Positions 8,774 to 17,108 of a DNA stretch of 64,000 bases are shown in pieces (position 1 is the stretch's first letter; each line of letters starts with the position of its first letter). This DNA is from Dehalococcoidia bacterium. Lineage in GTDB: Bacteria > Chloroflexota > Dehalococcoidia > SpSt-223. Under the pieces are notes generated by a model. It was not told where the DNA came from, did not search any database, and saw nothing but the letters and a program-made list of their open reading frames with translations. Location of the stretch: the NCBI GenBank assembly GCA_025054935.1, contig JANWZD010000002.1, positions 78,149-142,148 on the forward strand. Reading direction: 5' to 3'. Position numbers and translations under genes: made by a program.

Positions 8774-9736
8774 TTACCGTGAGCGATCCGCGGCGGCGCG
8801 GCGCGCGCGGGCGTAGAGGACGACCGCGAACAGCGCGACCGGAGCGAGCACAGCGGCCCAGAGCGGAACGCTGCCGCTCTCGCCGCGGTAGGTGCCATCG
8901 CCGGTCTTCGGCAGCCCGACGGTCGGCGTCGCCACGCCCGTCGCGACACCGGTCACCATCGGTGTCGGGGTACCGCCTGGCTCAGTTCGGAAATTGACCG
9001 TCGCCTGAATCGGCGGGGTGAACGGCGTGCCGTCGTTCTGCCGCAGCTCAACCCGCAAAGTATGGCTGCCGAACGGCACGTTGGTGAAGGTGTAGGTGCG
9101 GTCGCCGAGCCGCACCTCGGGCAGATTGTCGAGGAAAAGCGAGAAGGTGCCTTCTCCCGGTCGGTTTGGTGTGCCCGGCGGGCGGAGAATGATGTTGCTG
9201 ACATCAAGCTGCACGGGCACCGAAGTGCCGATAATGGTCTGCCCCTCGGTCGGCGAGAGGATGAAGAAGGCCGGTTGGCCTGTCGGCGTGCCGGGGCCGG
9301 GAGTGACGGTCGGCGTCGTCGCGGCAGGCAGCGGGGTGAAAGTCGCCGTTGGGCTGGGGGTTGTCGCCGCCGCTTGAACGATGATGGTGCCCGTCATCCC
9401 CTGCGCCTGATGGAAGCGGCAGTAGTACTGGTAGGTTCCCGGCTGGCTGAAGACCCGCTCAAACGTAAAGCCGGGCTGAACGGTGACGTCCCAGCAGCAC
9501 GGGTCGTTTGGGATCTGATTGACCGACGTCGTGGTATGGGTCACGGAGCCGACGTTCACCCAAGCGACGGCCTGGCCCACCGAGATCGTAACCGTCTGGG
9601 GCTGGAAGGCGAACTCCACCATCCGCACTTCGATCGCCCCCTGCCGGGGCGGCGCCGCGCCGGTGGGGCGCGGGGTCACCGCAAACGCGACGACGCTCAG
9701 CACGCCCAGCGCCGTCAACCAGCGAACGCCTGCCAC
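8774..9736 (-). CDS. Secreted cupredoxin-domain protein with C-terminal LPKTG sorting signal
   Basis: A 320-residue exported protein. The signal peptide covers ~1-28. A plastocyanin-type cupredoxin domain (~33-122) has all type-1 copper ligands: H67, then C106, H109 and M114 in YCRFHQAQGM. A Thr/Pro linker follows, then a beta-sandwich domain (~150-250) with FILSPTEGQTIIG and LFLDNLPEV. The tail has LPKTG (275-279), a hydrophobic stretch WAAVLAPVALFAVVLY and a basic end RARR, the order of a sortase substrate. GTG 9736 is chosen because AGGG lies 5 nt upstream and it gives a normal signal peptide; a TTG at 9811 inside hemW is less likely. It probably holds a surface-anchored copper electron carrier. 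Confidence 0.88.
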   Translation of the reverse strand: MAGVRWLTALGVLSVVAFAVTPRPTGAAPPRQGAIEVRMVEFAFQPQTVTISVGQAVAWVNVGSVTHTTTSVNQIPNDPCCWDVTVQPGFTFERVFSQPGTYQYYCRFHQAQGMTGTIIVQAAATTPSPTATFTPLPAATTPTVTPGPGTPTGQPAFFILSPTEGQTIIGTSVPVQLDVSNIILRPPGTPNRPGEGTFSLFLDNLPEVRLGDRTYTFTNVPFGSHTLRVELRQNDGTPFTPPIQATVNFRTEPGGTPTPMVTGVATGVATPTVGLPKTGDGTYRGESGSVPLWAAVLAPVALFAVVLYARARRAAADRSR

Positions 9737-9800
9737 TCTTGCCCTCTTCGCCGAACTCGTCGTTGCATCCTGCTTGCCGGTCAGTATGGCAGCAAGGAAG

Positions 9801-10982
9801 CTAGCGTTCAAGCAGGAAGCGGGTGAACACCTCGTCTGCGAGCAGCCGTCCGCGTGGGGTCAGCCGGAGGGCGCCGGCTGTCACCGTGGCCAACCCCGCC
9901 GCTTCCAGTTCGGCGAGCGTGGCTGCCCACCGCGTCTCGGCCCGTTCCCCGAACCGCGCTGCGAAGGCGTCCAAGTCTAGGCCGTCGGTCAGGCGCAGAC
10001 CGAGGATGACCGTCTCGGCCAATTGGGTCTCGCGGGGGAGCGTCTCGACCCAGGCGATCGGCCCGTGCGCTTCGGGAATGCAGGACGCCGCGAACTGCGG
10101 CGCCTCCCAGGTGCTCATGCCGGCGAGGTAGGCATTCAGCCGGCGGTGGTTGGCAAATCGAGCAACGACCGTCGAGCTGTGCGCGCCCATCCCCACGCCG
10201 AGAAACGGCTGGTTCCGCCAGTAGCGCAGGTTGTGCTGGCAGGCGAAGCCCGGACGAGCAAAGTTGGCGATCTCATAGCGCTGATACCCTGACGCGCCGA
10301 GGATCTCGTCGCTCAGTTCATACATTGCGGCGGCGAGGTCATCGTCAGGAGGGGGGAGAAGCCCGCGGCGGCGCTGGCGTCCCAGTTCGGTGGCTGGCTC
10401 GATGGTCAGGCCGTAGACCGACAGATGCTCCGGCGCGAGAGCTGCCGCCGCAGCGAGGGTGCGCTGCCAGCTGGCGAGCTCCTGCCCGGGCAGCCCATAG
10501 ATGAGGTCGAGGCTGAGGTTTGTGAAGCCGGCTGCGCGCGCTTCCTCGACGGCGCGGCGCCCATCGTCGGCGCAATGCTGGCGGCCGAGGAAGCGGAGCT
10601 CGGCATCGTCGAAGCTCTGGACGCCGAGACTGAGCCGCGTGACGCCGGCGTCTCGCAGGGCGCGAAAGGAGGCGCGGTCGGCTGTGCTCGGGTTCGCTTC
10701 GAGCGAGATCTCGGCATCTGCTGCAACAGCGAACGCCTCGCGGCAGACGTCGAGGATGGCAGCAATCTGCTCTGGCGCGAGGAGCGATGGCGTGCCGCCG
10801 CCGAAATAGATCGTGGGAACGGCGGGCCGACCGAGCGCATGTCCCCAGCCGCGCATCTCGCGGATGAGCGCCGCGACGTAATCGGCGCGTCGCCGATCGC
10901 GGCCGACGACGACCGCAAAGTCGCAGTAGGCGCATTTCGTGCGGCAGAAGGGAAGATGGATGTAGAGCCCGAACGCGCTCAC
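9801..10982 (-). CDS. hemW: HemW-like radical SAM protein (coproporphyrinogen III oxidase family)
   Basis: A 393-residue radical SAM enzyme. The cluster motif is C13-x3-C17-x2-C20 (CRTKCAYC), directly after GLYIHLPF. Next come IYFGGGTPSLL, RLSLGVQSF and DLIYGLPGQ, then the C-terminal domain with RYEIANFARPG. HemW proteins bind heme and are thought to insert it into client enzymes; they are often annotated as oxygen-independent coproporphyrinogen oxidase, but CRTKC rather than the HemN four-Cys pattern favours HemW. The frame is open to 11036, but GTG 10982 fits the family start and lies 6 nt after a TACAAT -10 box. Confidence 0.9.
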   Translation of the reverse strand: MSAFGLYIHLPFCRTKCAYCDFAVVVGRDRRRADYVAALIREMRGWGHALGRPAVPTIYFGGGTPSLLAPEQIAAILDVCREAFAVAADAEISLEANPSTADRASFRALRDAGVTRLSLGVQSFDDAELRFLGRQHCADDGRRAVEEARAAGFTNLSLDLIYGLPGQELASWQRTLAAAAALAPEHLSVYGLTIEPATELGRQRRRGLLPPPDDDLAAAMYELSDEILGASGYQRYEIANFARPGFACQHNLRYWRNQPFLGVGMGAHSSTVVARFANHRRLNAYLAGMSTWEAPQFAASCIPEAHGPIAWVETLPRETQLAETVILGLRLTDGLDLDAFAARFGERAETRWAATLAELEAAGLATVTAGALRLTPRGRLLADEVFTRFLLER

Positions 10983-10988
10983 GCTTCG

Positions 10989-10994
10989 ATTGTA
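10989..10994 (-). promoter_or_regulatory. -10 box for a leaderless hemW mRNA
   Basis: TACAAT on the minus strand is followed by six bases and then the GTG start of hemW at 10982. There is no Shine-Dalgarno. This is the same spacing as at 15468 and 59108. Confidence 0.6.
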
Positions 10995-11046
10995 CGCCTG
11001 CCCGAGCGCACTGCTCCGGGGAGAAGGGGCAGGCACGGGCTCGCGC

Positions 11047-11379
11047 TTATCCGGCCGCGCTCCGTTCGGGAAGGTCGTCGATGACGATTTCCAAGTATTC
11101 GCGCGGGTAGCTCTGATACGGCTTGAGGTGCTGCCCCATCTCGAGAATGCGCTCTTGGTAGCCGGGGAACTGGGTCAGTTCTTCGTAGGCGGCGATGGAG
11201 TCAAAATGGCGAATGTGGGTGAAATGCGTTCGGTCTTCGAGTGAGCGGAGGAGCTGGCGGCCGCGAAAACCAGGGTGCTGACGCATGAAATCAAGGAAGA
11301 GCCGCTGCAGCCGCAGATACTCGTCGGCATGAAAGCCGTCATCGAGCGTCCACGCCTGACTGACGACGAGCACTCCCAT
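11047..11379 (-). CDS. Single ABM-domain protein
   Basis: A 110-residue dimeric alpha/beta-barrel protein. Marks are MGVLVVSQAWTL at the start, FLDFMRQHPGFRGRQLLRS (the 'P-G-f-x-x-x-x-l' turn) and HFDSIAAYEELTQFPGYQ. ATG 11379 is chosen because GGAGG lies 5 nt upstream; the frame extends to 11403. This is one of three separate ABM genes in the window. Function could be monooxygenase-like or simply small-molecule binding; no heme or active-site residue can be assigned. Confidence 0.75.
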   Translation of the reverse strand: MGVLVVSQAWTLDDGFHADEYLRLQRLFLDFMRQHPGFRGRQLLRSLEDRTHFTHIRHFDSIAAYEELTQFPGYQERILEMGQHLKPYQSYPREYLEIVIDDLPERSAAG

Positions 11380-12073
11380 TGTGCCTCCTTGCCTCAAGAT
11401 CACACGCTTATACCACTGATTGGCGATAGCCTGCTGGGCATGGCGGCGCGATTACGCAGTTCGCGCCGCGCGTGCCGGTCGAACGGGTCGCCCTTGGCAG
11501 CATTGTGGGGGACTGGGCGACGGTGATCGTCTTTCCGCCGCCGGAGGTGACGGACCCGTCGGTTGTCGTCCGCCCCCTCACCGGGACCGAGACAGCGGTC
11601 GCCGGGCTGGGAGCGGCATTCTGCCGGGCGATATCCCAGGGACCCGTCAGCGACGCTCTTCTAGTCGAACCTGTCTGGCGGCGCGGCGGGCCGACGAGGC
11701 GGTCGCGAGCATCCCCGCACGCGGCAGGAGGAAGGGCGCGCGCTCGCGCTCGAAATCCCCTGGACGCGAGGGAACCATCGCCGCGGGCGATGTCGTGACC
11801 GTGACGGGTCCTAGCAGCTTGACCCTACGCCGCCTGGAGGTACTGTCCTCGTCCCTTCGCGATACCAGTCGCCTCCTCAGGCCAGTTCGGCGCGGGCGGG
11901 GCGCAGCGCCTGCCCTTTCATGCGGTCGGCCCTGAGCAGGCGACGGCCGCGCTCGCCCGCGGGAGGGGACCCGCCGCCGGCGCGGACAGCGCAGGTTCAG
12001 CTGACGGTCAAGTAACCGGCTGCCGTCCCAAGCTCCTTGCGCGGACGAGCTCTGGGCGCGGGCGCGCCGCCGC
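11380..12073. other. 694-nt stretch without an intact gene
   Basis: Several plus-strand frames show short protein-like pieces (for example GDWATVIVFPPPEV near 11510 and GDVVTVTGPSSLTLRRLEV near 11800), but they lie in different frames and none has a start with a ribosome binding site. This could be a decayed gene or chance. It adjoins the broken beta-helix gene, so the 11.4-12.9 kb segment may be a degenerating island. Confidence 0.4.
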
Positions 12074-12860
12074 CTAGGACGCGGTTCGCACTATGCTGAG
12101 CGGGAGATAGGTCGTCGTCGGAAAGGGGCTGTCAAGCCACGGGTTGAAGAGAACACCGTCGCCGACCGGAACACCGAGGCTGGTTGGATTGCGGGTTGGG
12201 TGATACGGCCCGCTCGGATGGTCCCAGTAGTTCTCGACGGCGCTGAACGGCGTCGCCGGCGTGGTGGTTAGAGACGCCGAAGCGGCCGATCGGAGCGCGG
12301 AACCAGTTCCCGCGCAGCACGGGCGTTGCTCCGCCTTGGACCTGCACCGCGTCGTTAGCGACCGAGCTGAATTGGCAGGAGTAGACAACCACGCCTGAAC
12401 TGCCGAGAACGACCGCGGCAGGGTTGCCTGCGCCGCCGGCGTACTGGATGACGCAGTGGCGCAGGCGGCCGGTGGCGCTGGCGTTGAAGGTGATGAAGGC
12501 CCAGTCGCCGGGAGCAGGCGAGGCAGCAGCGGAGGTGAAGGTGATAGGCTGGCTGGGCGTCCCCTCAGCACTCAGAGTTCCCCCCGACATTCCCGCAATG
12601 GCGATGCCGCTCGCAAAGCGGACGGTCACGCCCGGCTCAATCGTCAGCGTTCCACCACTCGGCACATACACCGTGCCGACAACGAGATACGGGCTTTGCG
12701 CGGCTGTCCATGTCCCAGTTTGGTTGCCGCTGACGGGCGTGTCGGCGTGAGCGGAGGGGGACATTTCCCGGCGCAAACAGGAAGAGCAGCGACACGACGA
12801 AGGCCGCTGCTCCTTTTTATTCTGCTCACTTGGTGGGGTGATGAGACAGCCGGCATCGTA
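12074..12860 (-). pseudogene. Frameshifted secreted beta-helix protein
   Basis: The remains of a secreted right-handed beta-helix protein. The main part reads in one frame: HADTPVSGNQTGTW, GTLTIEPGVTVRFASG, QPITFTSAAASPAPGDW and GNWFRAPIGRFGVSN. Around 12262-12275 the sense moves to the +1 frame, which continues with ENYWDHPSGPYHP and GDGVLFNPWLDSP and ends with TYLPLS close to the stop at 12074. At the N-terminus, the basic start (IKRSSGLRRVA), the hydrophobic signal core (FVVSLLFLFAPG) and the mature part (SAHADTPV) each lie in a different frame. At least two, probably three, indels are therefore needed to restore it. Sequencing error is the alternative explanation. Confidence 0.75.
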
Positions 12861-12948
12861 CAGTAGTGCTTGCGCTGCCCTCAACGGAGCCTCTGCCGGC
12901 GCGTGCTGCGAGGCTGTCCGTGGTCGCGGGGAAGCGGTCGCTCCGCAG

Positions 12949-14073
12949 CTACGGTGTCCAGAGCAGCGATGACGCGCGGGGCGCGCTCCCGCCGGCTGAG
13001 CGGTCGCTCGCAGCGAGCAGCAGTGCCCGGGTAACGAGGCGGGCGCTGAACGGCGTTTCGCTGCTGTCGGACGTGGTGAGCGCGAGCGCCGCCGCGACAG
13101 CGCGCTTGGCGGCAAGAAGGCGGTCTGTCTGCCAGAAAATGACGGCCGTCTCCTCAAGAAGGGAGCGCAGCGCCTGGCGGACCGGCGGCGTGAGGAGGGC
13201 GCGGTGGGCGCGCTGCGCCAGCGCGACGAGCTGGCGCTCGCGCGAGACCCCGGCGACGACCATCGGCGAGCGGGCGATCCGCCGCGCTTCAGCGAGGTAG
13301 GGCTCGCTGCCCTCCTCCGGAAGGCCGATGGGGGCCAGCTCCGGCTCCTCGAGGATCGCCTCAGAATGGGCGAGCAGCGTCGGGTCGAGCGTCACCTCGA
13401 TTGGGCGGACATGACGATAAATCAGCGGCTCGCGATAGGGGTCGTCGAAGGTCAGGTAGCGCTCGGCCTCGAGAAAGGCGGGCGGGATGCCGTGGCCCGT
13501 TGCGGTGTTGCGCTTCATCGCTTCTCGGAGGAGATGGGTTGCGTACTCCGGCGGGATCGTCGTCCACCGCCCGCTCACCGCAGGGTCGCCGCTCGTGACA
13601 AGTTCGGCGAGCCGCGTCTCGACCGGTTTGGCGAGCTCGCGCCAGCCGACTGCCTGAATGCCGGTTCGCGCATTGATGACAACGCTCAGCTCACGGCGCG
13701 CGCCGAGCGTACCGCGAACGTACAGCCGCACGAGGTGCGACCAGCTGCTGTCGAAGCTGCTCATGGCGCCGCCAAGCAGCAGCGAGCCCGCGGGCTGTGG
13801 GGGGGACGAAGCGGGGGTCGGCGCAATCCCCGCTGATTTCAGGCGGTGCAGAGCGGCACGGGCCGCCTTGCGGACCGCCTTCTCCGCGTCGTCGGCAAGG
13901 GGCAGCAGCCGGTCGGCGGCCTCGCGGGCGCCGGTTGCTCCGAGCGCCTCGATCGCCGCCAGCCGCCGCCCCGGGTCGTCCAGCAGTGCCGCGAGGGTCG
14001 GCACGGCGGCGGCGCCCGCCTCGCGGGCGTAGCCGACGAGATCGCCTTGGGCGAGACGCTCTTCGACGCTCAT
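12949..14073 (-). CDS. HEAT-repeat protein of unknown function
   Basis: A 374-residue soluble protein. Residues ~5-80 contain HEAT/PBS-lyase-type helical repeats (VPTLAALLDDPGRRLAAIEALG and EAADRLLPLADDAEKAVRKAAR, in blocks). The remaining ~270 residues are a domain I do not recognise, with a mixed strand/helix pattern (VVINARTGIQAVGWREL, RWTTIPPEYATHLLREA). It starts with ATG overlapping the stop of the DUF512 gene by 4 nt (ATGA), so the two are translationally coupled. HEAT repeats commonly serve as protein-binding scaffolds, and the upstream radical-SAM protein is the obvious partner to test. Confidence 0.8.
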   Translation of the reverse strand: MSVEERLAQGDLVGYAREAGAAAVPTLAALLDDPGRRLAAIEALGATGAREAADRLLPLADDAEKAVRKAARAALHRLKSAGIAPTPASSPPQPAGSLLLGGAMSSFDSSWSHLVRLYVRGTLGARRELSVVINARTGIQAVGWRELAKPVETRLAELVTSGDPAVSGRWTTIPPEYATHLLREAMKRNTATGHGIPPAFLEAERYLTFDDPYREPLIYRHVRPIEVTLDPTLLAHSEAILEEPELAPIGLPEEGSEPYLAEARRIARSPMVVAGVSRERQLVALAQRAHRALLTPPVRQALRSLLEETAVIFWQTDRLLAAKRAVAAALALTTSDSSETPFSARLVTRALLLAASDRSAGGSAPRASSLLWTP

Positions 14074-15461
14074 TGGAGCGTTGCCGCCCAGCGGAGCAGG
14101 TCGCGCGGCGTCGCCACCGGCTGCACCGGCACGCCGAGCGCCCGCTCAAGGTCGGCCGGCGTGGCGTCATCAAGAAAACGTACCCCCGCGCTGTCCAGCA
14201 TCGCGCGCGGAATGGCGACCCCCTCGCCAAGGTCGCGGCCGGCAAGCGCGGCGAGAATGTCGCTGCTGGTCAGCAGGCCGGAGGCGGTCACGGTCGCGCC
14301 GAAGAAGCGGTTGCGGACGGCCACAAGCTGAATCACGAGATTGGAGGCCGCCTCCGCGAGGTCGGCGAGCAGCGGCTGCAGCACCGGAGCGATCAGCTCC
14401 CCGCAGACGGCGGTAATCCGGACTGGGCGCGTGAAATACGGCAGCCGCCGGCGCGCCGCTTTCGCTTGGTCGAGGAGATCGCGCACCATTCCAATCCCGT
14501 TCTGATACTGGGGGTAGCCGTCATAGCGGGCGCGCGGCGGGATGGGGGCGTCCGCGCGCAGGTAGTATTCATCGGCGAGATAGACGAGGTCGCGCCCGAA
14601 CTGCCTGCGGAAGCGCTGCTGGTACGGCTGAACAAGGTCGATCACGGCGCGCGCGCCGGCGCGGTCCACGAGCGCGGGGCGGCCGCCGCGCTGCTGCAGG
14701 CGCGCTGCCAGCTCCGGCCGGATCTGCTGGCTGAACGCGCCCCGCTCCGACAGCCCCACCGGCACCACCCCGATCGACTGGACCGCCGGCGCAAGCGAGG
14801 CGAGGTCCTCGATCGAGCGGCGCAGCGCCTCGCCGTCGTTGACGCCCGGCACGATGACAAGCTGGGTGTGCGTCCGGATGCCGTGAGCCGCAAGCCACCG
14901 CAGCTGCTCCATCACGTCCGGCGCTGCCGGGTTGCCGAGCAGCTGGCGGCGGAGCGCAAGGTCGGTGGCGTGCACCGAAACGTACAGCGGGCTCAGGCGC
15001 TCCTCGACGATGCGCGCCCAATCGCGGTCGCTCAGATTGGTCAGGGTGACGAAGTTGCCGTAGAGAAAGCTGAGGCGGTAGTCGTCGTCTTTGAAATAGA
15101 GCGAGCGCCGCAGGCCGCTCGGCAGCCCCTTCAAGAAGCAGAAGGAACAGCGGTTGTTGCACTCGCGCACGCCGTCGAACAGGCCCTCGGCGAAGTGGAG
15201 GCCGAGGTCGTCATCCCGCTCTTTCGCGACGCTGAGCACCAGTTCGCGTCCCTCCCGTTCGAGCGTAAGCCGAAGGCGGCGGCGGTCCTGCCGGAAGCGA
15301 AGACCGATCTCATCGAGCAGCGGACGGCCGTCGATCGCGAGCAGCCGGTCGCCCGGCCGGACCCCCGCCCGAGCGGCAGGGCTCGCCGGCTCCACCGCTG
15401 CGATCACGCCGCCAGAGCGCTGCGCAGGGAGAGTGGGGGGAGGAACGTCCGCGTTGGTCAC
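14070..15461 (-). CDS. DUF512 radical-SAM protein with PDZ-like domain
   Basis: A 463-residue protein of the DUF512 family, conserved in cyanobacteria, Firmicutes and Chloroflexota and of unknown reaction. Residues ~15-95 are PDZ-like (VIAAVEPASPAARAGVRPGD, LLAIDGRPL). C101, C105 and C108 (CNNRCSFCF) are a CxxxCxxC radical-SAM cluster motif. Further conserved pieces are DDYRLSFLYGNFVTLTNL, LYVSVHATD and LVIVPGVNDG. The C-terminal half has ADEYYLRA and YPQYQNGIGMVR, and EYFL-type signatures of the family. The chosen GTG at 15461 follows a TATACT box by 6 nt; the longer frame to 15620 has no support. It is coupled to a HEAT-repeat gene. Confidence 0.88.
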   Translation of the reverse strand: MTNADVPPPTLPAQRSGGVIAAVEPASPAARAGVRPGDRLLAIDGRPLLDEIGLRFRQDRRRLRLTLEREGRELVLSVAKERDDDLGLHFAEGLFDGVRECNNRCSFCFLKGLPSGLRRSLYFKDDDYRLSFLYGNFVTLTNLSDRDWARIVEERLSPLYVSVHATDLALRRQLLGNPAAPDVMEQLRWLAAHGIRTHTQLVIVPGVNDGEALRRSIEDLASLAPAVQSIGVVPVGLSERGAFSQQIRPELAARLQQRGGRPALVDRAGARAVIDLVQPYQQRFRRQFGRDLVYLADEYYLRADAPIPPRARYDGYPQYQNGIGMVRDLLDQAKAARRRLPYFTRPVRITAVCGELIAPVLQPLLADLAEAASNLVIQLVAVRNRFFGATVTASGLLTSSDILAALAGRDLGEGVAIPRAMLDSAGVRFLDDATPADLERALGVPVQPVATPRDLLRWAATLQ

Positions 15462-15467
15462 GCCGGA

Positions 15468-15473
15468 AGTATA
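15468..15473 (-). promoter_or_regulatory. -10 box for a leaderless DUF512 mRNA
   Basis: TATACT, six bases (TCCGGC), then the GTG start at 15461. No Shine-Dalgarno is present, so the transcript probably begins at the start codon. Confidence 0.65.
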
Positions 15474-15562
15474 CGGCTCCTCAGGCGAAAGCAGGGCGCC
15501 AAGGCGCGCAGCGGGCCGCTGCAGCCTCGCGCTCAGGCGCGGACCAGCGGGAACGGCCGGCC

Positions 15563-16804
15563 CTAGCGGAACGCCAGCGGCAGGTAGACGAACACTCTCT
15601 CTACCGCTCCGATGTCGCATCGCGCGCCTTGCGGCCGCGCCACGCCGCGCTGGTCAGCCGATGGACAGCTGTCGTTGCTGCCTGCGTTTACCGCGGGTGA
15701 GTCGAGGAGCAGGTTGTGGGTCGGCGTAAAGCCGCCGTTCTCCTGCAGCGGGCCGAGCCTCGGGTCGACGCTGTTCAGGTCGCCGCTTGCGGTGAACCAA
15801 CTGGCGCACGTCGCGTCGTTGCTCAGGTTGGATCCCAGCGAGGTCACAGCCCCACTCACGAAGCAGTTGGTTAAGACGCCGCTTGTTGTGTTGAAGGCGA
15901 TGATGGTGTTCGTGGTGGTGAGCAACGCCTGCGCGCTCACTCCTGCTCTTCGGTTGTACGCGATGGTGCTGCTGCGGAGGGAAAGGGAGCCTGCGCTGTG
16001 CAAGATGCCGCCGGTGTTAATGGTCGCCGCGTTGCCGCTGACTGTGCTGTTCACGACGGTCAGGTCGCCGAAGTTGATGATCGCCCCTCCCGCCCGCGCG
16101 GTGTTGCTGATAATGCTGCTCGCAGTGATCGTCAGCGGCCGATTGCTGAAGATGCCGCCGCCTCGGTCCGCGGCGTTATTTCGGATGATGACGTTCTCGA
16201 GCACCCCGCTGCCTGTCCCGGGCCCGCAGCCGATGCACAACCCGCCGCCGACCGAATCGCTGGTCGATGATCCGTCGTCGCGATTGTTCTCGAGGATGAC
16301 AGAGCGCAGTTCGAGCCGGCCCCAGCTCAGGATCCCCCCGCCGGCGGCATTGGTCACCTTGCCGTTGCGGATCGTCAAGTCGCGCAGGATCAGCGTGCTG
16401 TCGGAGCGGATGAGGTGGAACACCCGGTCGAGCTCGTTGCCATCGAGGATCGTTGCGCCGGCGCCGGCACCTTGGATGGTCACGACGCCGCCGGCTGAAC
16501 TCTGCGGAAAGACATCGAGGTCGCCGCGCAGATTGTCGTTTTCGCTGCCGGAGATCGTCAGAGGGTACAGCCCTGCCGGAAGAACGATGGTGTCGTTGCC
16601 TGTCCCTGCCGCGCAGGAATCGACGGCCGCGCGCGTATTGACTGCTTGGATCGCTTCGCGGAGCGAGCAGTTGCCGTCGGTCTCCAGTTCATCGTTGGTC
16701 GTGGTGACGCTGATGAGTGCTGCCTGGGCTGGCCGCGGCCAGCCGAACGGTGCAAGAGCAAGCAGAGCGACAAGCACGGCGCGAAGGAATGCCTGCGCCC
16801 TCAT
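15563..16804 (-). CDS. Secreted CSLREAI/right-handed beta-helix protein
   Basis: A 413-residue exported protein. The signal peptide (MRAQAFLRAVLVALLALAPF) ends near AQA. The mature protein starts with the CSLREAI domain (SVTTTNDELETDGNCSLREA), which leads into a parallel beta-helix of short repeats: GGVVTIQGAGAG, ILRDLTIRNGK, VILENNRDDG, VIIRNNAADRGGGIFSN, SSTIAYNRRAG. The end is the 'P-x-x-x-a-x-D-x-G-A-x-E' closing motif (ARCDIGAVE), then VYLPLAFR. Such proteins are surface or secreted adhesin-like or polysaccharide-binding proteins. GAGG stands before the ATG at 16804; the frame extends to 16870 without support. Confidence 0.88.
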   Translation of the reverse strand: MRAQAFLRAVLVALLALAPFGWPRPAQAALISVTTTNDELETDGNCSLREAIQAVNTRAAVDSCAAGTGNDTIVLPAGLYPLTISGSENDNLRGDLDVFPQSSAGGVVTIQGAGAGATILDGNELDRVFHLIRSDSTLILRDLTIRNGKVTNAAGGGILSWGRLELRSVILENNRDDGSSTSDSVGGGLCIGCGPGTGSGVLENVIIRNNAADRGGGIFSNRPLTITASSIISNTARAGGAIINFGDLTVVNSTVSGNAATINTGGILHSAGSLSLRSSTIAYNRRAGVSAQALLTTTNTIIAFNTTSGVLTNCFVSGAVTSLGSNLSNDATCASWFTASGDLNSVDPRLGPLQENGGFTPTHNLLLDSPAVNAGSNDSCPSADQRGVARPQGARCDIGAVERVFVYLPLAFR

Positions 16805-17108
16805 CCGCCTCGTCCCCGCAGCCGGATCGCTTCGCCGGTCGGCACTCGCATCTTTGTCGTCCCCCCACAAGCTGGGTGATGCTCATCCCAGCTGCGCCTC
16901 CCCCGATTCGAACTGAACAGCTGCCGTCGGGGACGGAGAGTATCATAGCGAACTGGGCGGTGGCATCCAAGGGGGCGGTCTGCGCTGGACAGCCGTATCC
17001 TGACGATCGTTCCCTGCCGTCTCTCTGCTTCCGGGGAGCGCGCGCCGACGGCTCGACACCCGCTCCCCTGCGGCGGCACAATCGACAGAGCACGCCAAGG
17101 AGCCGCCG
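16805..17108. other. 304-nt divergent intergenic region with a leader hairpin
   Basis: This lies between the divergent beta-helix gene and the methyltransferase gene. It contains the minus-strand promoter listed next. Between that promoter and the gene is a hairpin with arms AGCTGGG (16870-16876) and CCCAGCT (16887-16893), so the beta-helix mRNA has a leader of about 130 nt. On the plus strand CACAAT near 17080 could be the -10 of the methyltransferase gene. Confidence 0.5.
16942..16970 (-). promoter_or_regulatory. Promoter of the CSLREAI beta-helix gene
   Basis: On the minus strand, TTGGAT (16965-16970), a 17-nt spacer and TATGAT (16942-16947) make a good sigma-70-type promoter reading toward the secreted beta-helix gene. 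Confidence 0.55.

Noticed and set aside
13797-15566. 589-codon plus-strand open frame
   Set aside because: Antisense to the HEAT and DUF512 genes, both of which have strong motifs; high GC keeps the reverse strand open.
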